DNA from: Thiocapsa marina 5811
GTDB taxonomy: Bacteria; Pseudomonadota; Gammaproteobacteria; Chromatiales; Chromatiaceae
Direction: 5' to 3'
DNA length: 64,000 nucleotides
NCBI RefSeq assembly: GCF_000223985.1
Contig: NZ_AFWV01000018.1
Location: forward strand, 26,001 to 90,000
The notes under the pieces were generated by a model, which worked only from the letters and a program-made list of their open reading frames with translations, was not told the origin of the DNA and ran no database searches. This document shows positions 59,354 to 64,000 of this stretch, piece by piece; positions within the stretch are counted from its first letter, which is position 1; the number at the start of each line of letters is the position of its first letter. Position numbers and translations under genes: made by a program.

Positions 59354-60187
59354 ATGAGCTCCAGCTTCCGAGTCGGCGTCTTCGTCGATGCCGAGAATGT
59401 CCGCTACAACGGCGGTTTTCAGATGCGCTACGACGTGCTGCGACGCTTCGCCGCACGTGAAGGCGGTATCCTGCAACGCTTGAACACCTACATGGCCTTC
59501 GATGCCGAGCGGGCTCGCGAAGACCTGGAGTACAAGAAGAAGGCACAGACCTATCAGCAAATGGTGCGGGACTTCGGCTGGAAGATCACCGTGAAGCTGG
59601 TCAGGCGCTATACTGACGAGAGCGGCAACGTCACCACCAAGGCCAACGCCGATCTCGATATGGCGGTCGATGCCATGCTGCAGGCCAACAAGCTCGATCA
59701 AGTCCTGCTGGTGACGGGCGACGGCGATTTTCTCCAAGTCGTCGAAGCACTTCAAAATACCGGTTGCCGAGTCGAATTGATGGGCTTTAAGAACGTCTCA
59801 CGCCAACTCCAGCAACAGGTCGACGCCTACTATTCCGGGTTCCTGATCCCCGACCTCTTGCCGATCTCCTATGAGCCGCGCAACGAATGGGGCAAACCCG
59901 GATCCTGCGTCAGAGGGGTCTGTACCAAATGGTTTGCGGACAAAGGCTACGGGTTTCTGCGGATCATGGAGCGCATCTCGCCTTCGCTCTGGGTAACGGA
60001 TCCACGCGAGGCGGACTCCCCCTACATCAGCGTCTTTTGTCATGTCAACGAGTTGGCCGACGATGTCACCGAAGACATGCTGATGAGCCGTGAAACGGTG
60101 CTCGAGTTCTATCTCAACGAGAGCGAGCAGAAGGACAACGGCCTCGTTGCGAGCAATGTCCGACTCGCCTTTTCAGTCAACCGCTGA
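59354..60187 (+). CDS. NYN-domain (PIN-like) nuclease with a C-terminal cold-shock-like domain
   Basis: A 277-residue protein. Residues ~5-165 are a NYN/LabA-type PIN fold with acidic site residues in VGVFVDAENVRYNGG, KANADLDMAVDAML and LLVTGDGDFLQVVEAL. After a short linker, residues ~190-275 (GVCTKWFADKGYGFLRIM, YISVFCHVNEL, VLEFYLNESEQKDNGLVASNVRLAF) have the strand pattern KWFxxxKGYGFI...VFxH of cold-shock/S1-type RNA-binding domains. NYN proteins are RNases; the pairing suggests RNA processing. It lies 18 bp ahead of pilB on the same strand. Confidence 0.84.
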   Translation: MSSSFRVGVFVDAENVRYNGGFQMRYDVLRRFAAREGGILQRLNTYMAFDAERAREDLEYKKKAQTYQQMVRDFGWKITVKLVRRYTDESGNVTTKANADLDMAVDAMLQANKLDQVLLVTGDGDFLQVVEALQNTGCRVELMGFKNVSRQLQQQVDAYYSGFLIPDLLPISYEPRNEWGKPGSCVRGVCTKWFADKGYGFLRIMERISPSLWVTDPREADSPYISVFCHVNELADDVTEDMLMSRETVLEFYLNESEQKDNGLVASNVRLAFSVNR

Positions 60188-60205
60188 GGCCCGACGACAC
60201 GCTCC

Positions 60206-61921
60206 ATGGCGACGGACCAGACAGCCAAGAACAAGCTCTCGGGCCTCGCGCTGCGCCTGGTGCGAGACAATCTCATCACCGAGATCGAGGCAATCGCCGC
60301 CCACGACGACGCGAATCGGCGTCGGCAAGCCTTCGTGTCGTATCTCGTCGAGCAGAAGCTACTCGACAGTCGGCGAATCGCCGTCGCGGCCTCGCACGAG
60401 TTCGGAGTGCCTCTGCTCGACCTCCATGCGCTGGATTTGCTGAACCTTCCGGTAAACCTGGTCGACGAGCGTCTGGTGCGCAAACACCGTGCGCTGCCGA
60501 TCTTCCGCCGGGGTAACCGCCTCTTCCTGGCCCTGTCGGATCCGACCAACGACCAAGCGCTCGAGGAGATCCGGTTCAACACGGGCCTGGCGACCGACGC
60601 GGTCCTGGTCGAAGAAGACAAGCTCAAGGCCGCGATCGAGACCGCGATCGAAGCCCAGGACACGACCATGACCGAGCTCATGGACGCGGACCTGGAGAAG
60701 CTCGAGATCACCCCGGACGACGAGGAGCTGCGCGAAGACGCCGACATCAACATCGACGACGCGCCGATCGTTCGATACGTGAACAAGGTGCTGGTCGACG
60801 CCATCGCGGCGGGCGCCTCGGACATCCACTTCGAGCCATACGAGAAGTTCTTTCGCGTGCGTTTCAGACAAGACGGCATGTTGCGCGAGGTGGCGAGTCC
60901 GCCCATGAATATCGCCGGGCGTCTGGTTGCGCGTCTCAAGGTGATGTCGCGGATGAATATCGCCGAGCGCCGCGTCCCGCAGGACGGACGCATCAAGCTC
61001 AAGGTCAGTCGGACGCGCGACATCGATTTCCGCGTCAACACCTTGCCGACCCTGTACGGCGAAAAGGTCGTCCTGCGGATCCTCGATTCCGCCTCGGCCC
61101 AGGTCGGCATCGAGGCCCTGGGGTTCGAGTCCGAGCAGCGCGCGGCATTCCTCGAGGCCATCCATAAGCCCTACGGCATGATCCTGGTCACCGGGCCGAC
61201 GGGGTCCGGGAAAACGGTATCGCTCTACACCGCGCTCAATCTTCTGAACCAGCCCGACATCAACATCTCGACCGTCGAGGATCCGGTCGAGATCCAAGTG
61301 CCGGGGATCAACCAGGTCAGCATGAATCCAAAGACCGGGCTGACCTTTGCCGCTGCGCTTCGAGCCTTCCTGCGGCAGGACCCGGACATCGTCATGGTCG
61401 GAGAGATTCGCGATCTGGAAACCGCGGAGATCGCGGTCAAGGCCGCCCAGACGGGACACCTGGTGCTCTCCACGCTTCATACCAACGACGCCCCGCAGTC
61501 TCTGACCCGTCTCGCCAACATGGGCGTGGCGCCCTTCAACATTGCCTCCTCCGTCCTGCTCATCATGGCGCAACGTCTCGCGCGGCGCCTCTGCACGCAC
61601 TGCAAGGCGCCCGAGGATCTGCCGCGAGAGGTCCTGCGCCAAGAGGGATTCAGCGAAGCGGATATCGAGGAGGGAATCGTCGTCTTCGGGCCCGTCGGGT
61701 GCGAGCGCTGCACCAAAGGCTACCGAGGACGTGTCGGTATTTTCCAAGTGATGCCCGTATCCGAGTCCATTCGACGACTGATTCTCGAGGGCGGCAACTC
61801 GATGCAGCTCGCCGAGCAAGCCCATCGCGAAGGCGTCGCGGACCTGAGAGAATCCGGTCTGCGCAAGGTCAAAGAAGGGATGACGAGCCTCGAAGAGCTC
61901 AACCGAGTCACCAAGGAGTGA
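60206..61921 (+). CDS. pilB: Type IVa pilus assembly ATPase
   Basis: A 571-residue hexameric extension motor of type IV pili. N-terminal MshEN-type domain (~10-155), a linker with acidic run (ITPDDEELREDADIN), and the GspE-type core: Walker A GPTGSGKTVSLYTAL, Asp box, Walker B (DPDIVMVGEIRDLETAEIA), His box GHLVLSTLHTNDAPQSL, and a zinc finger CTHCKAPEDLP...CERCTKGYRGR. The following pilC and pilD complete the usual cluster. Confidence 0.95.
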   Translation: MATDQTAKNKLSGLALRLVRDNLITEIEAIAAHDDANRRRQAFVSYLVEQKLLDSRRIAVAASHEFGVPLLDLHALDLLNLPVNLVDERLVRKHRALPIFRRGNRLFLALSDPTNDQALEEIRFNTGLATDAVLVEEDKLKAAIETAIEAQDTTMTELMDADLEKLEITPDDEELREDADINIDDAPIVRYVNKVLVDAIAAGASDIHFEPYEKFFRVRFRQDGMLREVASPPMNIAGRLVARLKVMSRMNIAERRVPQDGRIKLKVSRTRDIDFRVNTLPTLYGEKVVLRILDSASAQVGIEALGFESEQRAAFLEAIHKPYGMILVTGPTGSGKTVSLYTALNLLNQPDINISTVEDPVEIQVPGINQVSMNPKTGLTFAAALRAFLRQDPDIVMVGEIRDLETAEIAVKAAQTGHLVLSTLHTNDAPQSLTRLANMGVAPFNIASSVLLIMAQRLARRLCTHCKAPEDLPREVLRQEGFSEADIEEGIVVFGPVGCERCTKGYRGRVGIFQVMPVSESIRRLILEGGNSMQLAEQAHREGVADLRESGLRKVKEGMTSLEELNRVTKE

Positions 61922-61932
61922 CGAGAACGCTC

Positions 61933-63180
61933 ATGGCAACCGCACTCAAGACGAAGCCGAAACCCAAACCGCAGGCCGACAAGGCTTACGTCTTTACCTG
62001 GGAAGGACGCGACCGGCGCGGTGCAAAGGTGACGGGGGAGACCCGCGCGCCCAACATGACGATGGTGCGGGCCGACTTGCGTCGGCAGGGCGTGAGTCCG
62101 ACCAAGGTCAAGAAAAAGCCCCAACCGCTGTTCGCCGGCAAGAAGAAGATCACCAGCACCGATCTCGCCATCTTCAGCCGGCAGCTTGCGACCATGATGT
62201 CCGCCGGCGTTCCCTTGGTTCAGGCGTTCGATATCGTCGGTCGCGGCCATGAGAACCCCGCGATGCAGGATTTGATCCTGGGGATCAAGCAAGATATCGA
62301 GAGCGGGACGGCGATGGCGCTTGCGATGGGCAAGTATCCGCTCTATTTCGATGACCTGGTGTGCAACCTGGTGGCCGCCGGCGAGCAGGCCGGCGTGCTG
62401 GACGTTCTGCTCGACAAGATCGCGACCTATAAGGAAAAGACCGAATCGATCAAGGGCAAGATCAAGAAGGCCATGTTCTACCCGGTGGCGGTCATCGCGG
62501 TGGCCATCATCGTGAGCGCGGTTCTGCTCATCTTCGTCATCCCGCAGTTCAAGGATTTGTTCGCGAGCTTCGGTGCCGACCTGCCCGCCTTCACGCTCAT
62601 GGTCATCGGACTGTCCGATGCGCTGCAGAAATGGTGGTGGGCGGTCCTGCTCGGACTCGGCGCGGTCGGCTATGCCATCGGCAACAGCTACAAACGCTCC
62701 CGCGCGTTCCGCGAGGCCATCGATCGCACGGCGCTGAAGATTCCGATCATCGGCCCGATCCTGAACAAGGCCGCGCTCGCGCGTTTCGCCCGAACCCTGT
62801 CCACCATGTTCGCCGCCGGCGTACCGCTGGTGGAGGCGCTGGACTCGGTCTCGGGTGCCACCGGCAACATCGTCTACCAGAACGCGGTCTTGAAGATGCG
62901 CGAAGAGGTCGCGACCGGACAATCGCTGCAACTGTCGATGCGCCAGCAAGACTTGTTTCCGCATATGGTCATTCAGATGACATCCATCGGCGAGGAATCC
63001 GGATCGCTCGACGACATGCTCGCGAAGGTCGCCGACTTTTACGAGGAGCAGGTCGACAACGCGGTCGACAGCCTCAGCAGCCTGCTCGAGCCTCTGATCA
63101 TGGTCGTGATCGGCGGCTTGGTCGGCAGTTTGATCATCGCCATGTACCTGCCGATCTTCAAACTGGCCTCGGTCGTTTAA
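61933..63180 (+). CDS. pilC: Type IV pilus inner-membrane platform protein
   Basis: A 415-residue GspF-family protein with two T2SSF repeats (~75-200 and ~280-400): FSRQLATMMSAGVPLVQAFDIVGRG and FARTLSTMFAAGVPLVEALDSVSGA. Membrane helices lie near residues 180-200, 230-250 and 385-410. PilC links the pilin stack to the PilB motor. Starts 11 bp after pilB. The TAA stop is the first bases of a composite repeat module. Confidence 0.95.
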   Translation: MATALKTKPKPKPQADKAYVFTWEGRDRRGAKVTGETRAPNMTMVRADLRRQGVSPTKVKKKPQPLFAGKKKITSTDLAIFSRQLATMMSAGVPLVQAFDIVGRGHENPAMQDLILGIKQDIESGTAMALAMGKYPLYFDDLVCNLVAAGEQAGVLDVLLDKIATYKEKTESIKGKIKKAMFYPVAVIAVAIIVSAVLLIFVIPQFKDLFASFGADLPAFTLMVIGLSDALQKWWWAVLLGLGAVGYAIGNSYKRSRAFREAIDRTALKIPIIGPILNKAALARFARTLSTMFAAGVPLVEALDSVSGATGNIVYQNAVLKMREEVATGQSLQLSMRQQDLFPHMVIQMTSIGEESGSLDDMLAKVADFYEEQVDNAVDSLSSLLEPLIMVVIGGLVGSLIIAMYLPIFKLASVV

Positions 63181-63372
63181 ACCGCGACCGGTGCGGTATG
63201 CGTCATGTGTTGGAGTGGTTTGGCCGCGCCAGCTCCGATGACGGTCGGAGCTGGCGCGGTTTAAAGTCTTAAAAAAATTTCGAATTTTAAACCGTGTCTC
63301 ACCGAGAGAGAACACCTCTCCAAAGCCAAACGCAACATGAAAATGACGCATTTCGCTTTGGACGCGGTTGAG
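63175..63372. repeat. Composite repeat A + AT-rich spacer + B between pilC and pilD
   Basis: Module A to 63264 begins at the pilC stop (TTTAAACCGCG) and has an internal near-perfect hairpin GCGCCAGCTCCGA/TCGGAGCTGGCGC. Spacer GTCTTAAAAAAATTTCGAATT. Module B 63287-63372 (TTTAAACCGTGTCTCACCG to GGACGCGGTTGAG). Splits the usually tight pilC-pilD junction. Confidence 0.92.
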
Positions 63373-63479
63373 TGCGCATCGGACCTTGCCCACGCCGCCA
63401 GGCAAGCGGCCGCCGTCACGGCTGCAGCGCGGAAATCTACGTTCATTGACCATCGACTCGTCGGCCAAGGGGGCTCTGC

Positions 63480-64000
63480 ATGGATTGGATTGACGTCTTC
63501 GAGCAAACCCCGCTTCTGCTCTATGCGGTCTCGATCCTCGTCGGGCTGATCGTCGGCAGTTTCCTCAATGTCGTCATCCTACGGCTTCCTCGCATGCTCG
63601 AAGACGACTGGGCGCGCGACTGCGCCGAGCTCTCCGGCACGCCGAGCCCGAGCACGCGACCGGACCAAGAACGGCTTTCGTTGGCCCATCCGCCATCCAC
63701 CTGCTCGCACTGCGGCCATCGGATTCGCGCCCACGAGAACATACCGGTGTTGAGCTATCTTCTGCTGCGCGGCCGTTGCTCGGCCTGCGGCGCGGGGATC
63801 GGTCTGCGCTATCCATTGGTCGAGAGCTTCACTGCGCTGCTGACCCTGATCGTCGTCCTGCAGTTCGGTCTCGGCTGGCAGACCGGCCCCGCACTCCTGC
63901 TCACCTGGGCACTGATCGCTCTCGCAGCGATCGACTTCGACACCCAGCTGCTGCCCGACAGCATCACGCTGCCGCTGATCTGGCTCGGCTTGATCCTGAG
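63480..64000 (+). CDS. pilD: Type IV prepilin peptidase, N-terminal part (runs off the window)
   Basis: 173 codons are present. The protein is a polytopic aspartyl protease/methylase that cuts and N-methylates prepilins. Visible: first helix LLLYAVSILVGLIVGSFLNVVILRLP, then the cytoplasmic zinc-binding loop with two CxxC pairs (CSHCGHRIRAHENIPVLSYLLLRGRCSACG), helices LVESFTALLTLIVVLQFG and LLLTWALIALAAIDFD, and the first catalytic-Asp region AAIDFDTQLLPDSITLP. The C-terminus and second Asp lie beyond the edge. Confidence 0.94.
   Translation, partial: MDWIDVFEQTPLLLYAVSILVGLIVGSFLNVVILRLPRMLEDDWARDCAELSGTPSPSTRPDQERLSLAHPPSTCSHCGHRIRAHENIPVLSYLLLRGRCSACGAGIGLRYPLVESFTALLTLIVVLQFGLGWQTGPALLLTWALIALAAIDFDTQLLPDSITLPLIWLGLIL

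Overview
The window is one GC-rich gammaproteobacterial chromosome segment carrying about 50 protein genes. The order aroA-cmk-rpsA-ihfB, the PhoB-PhoR pair, PilB-PilC-PilD, ferrochelatase, Bat/MoxR genes and an acetate-type symporter with acetyl-CoA synthetase fit a Chromatiaceae-like purple sulfur bacterium. That placement is an inference from gene content and style; no photosynthesis or sulfur-oxidation gene lies in the window to prove it. I see no rRNA, tRNA or CRISPR array.

Layout. 1-7.3 kb: end of a proline/sodium symporter, phoB-phoR, a periplasmic solute-binding protein and a hybrid sensor kinase. 7.5-14.9 kb: Tat-exported aminotransferase, ihfB, rpsA, cmk, aroA, a lone Phd-type antitoxin and a YhbY RNA-binding protein. 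15.5-22 kb: a four-gene operon that looks like a non-canonical surface-fibre export system (two small secreted subunits, a chaperone-like protein, a 989-residue beta-barrel protein), divergent from a LysR regulator. 22-31 kb: a DUF368 lipid-carrier transporter and a MoxR-DUF58-DUF4381-BatA-BatB/C-BatD operon. 31-38 kb: HAD phosphatase, CDGSH Fe-S protein, NhaR-like regulator, an orphan EGKCG (HvfA/bufferin-type) peptide, a CoA-binding protein, a decayed REP-associated transposase and a small secreted protein. 38-48 kb: an ERCC4-type nuclease in frame with argG, an IS1634-like element, a PQQ-type sugar dehydrogenase, DUF971, hemH, hemerythrin and a K+ channel. 48-64 kb: a citramalate/isopropylmalate synthase coupled to thrC, a fused double DUF4212 subunit with its symporter, CBS/DUF294 and DnaQ-like genes, acs, an NYN nuclease, and pilB-pilC-pilD running off the end.

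Two families of interspersed repeats tie the window together. The first is an 85-90 bp module with terminal inverted repeats close to CTAAACCGCG/CGCGGTTTAG. It is found at eleven sites, alone or as pairs separated by a short AT-rich spacer. At seven gene ends the stop codon lies in the module's terminus or in a short duplicate of that terminus. The second is a GTAG-headed REP family, including two arrays of identical design (four head-to-tail units plus one inverted unit). It also supplies stop codons, and a pseudogene of the matching REP-associated (RAYT) transposase sits at 35.8-36.1 kb. The best candidates for undescribed biology are the export operon, the stop-codon-donating repeats, the orphan EGKCG peptide and the nuclease-ArgG reading frame.
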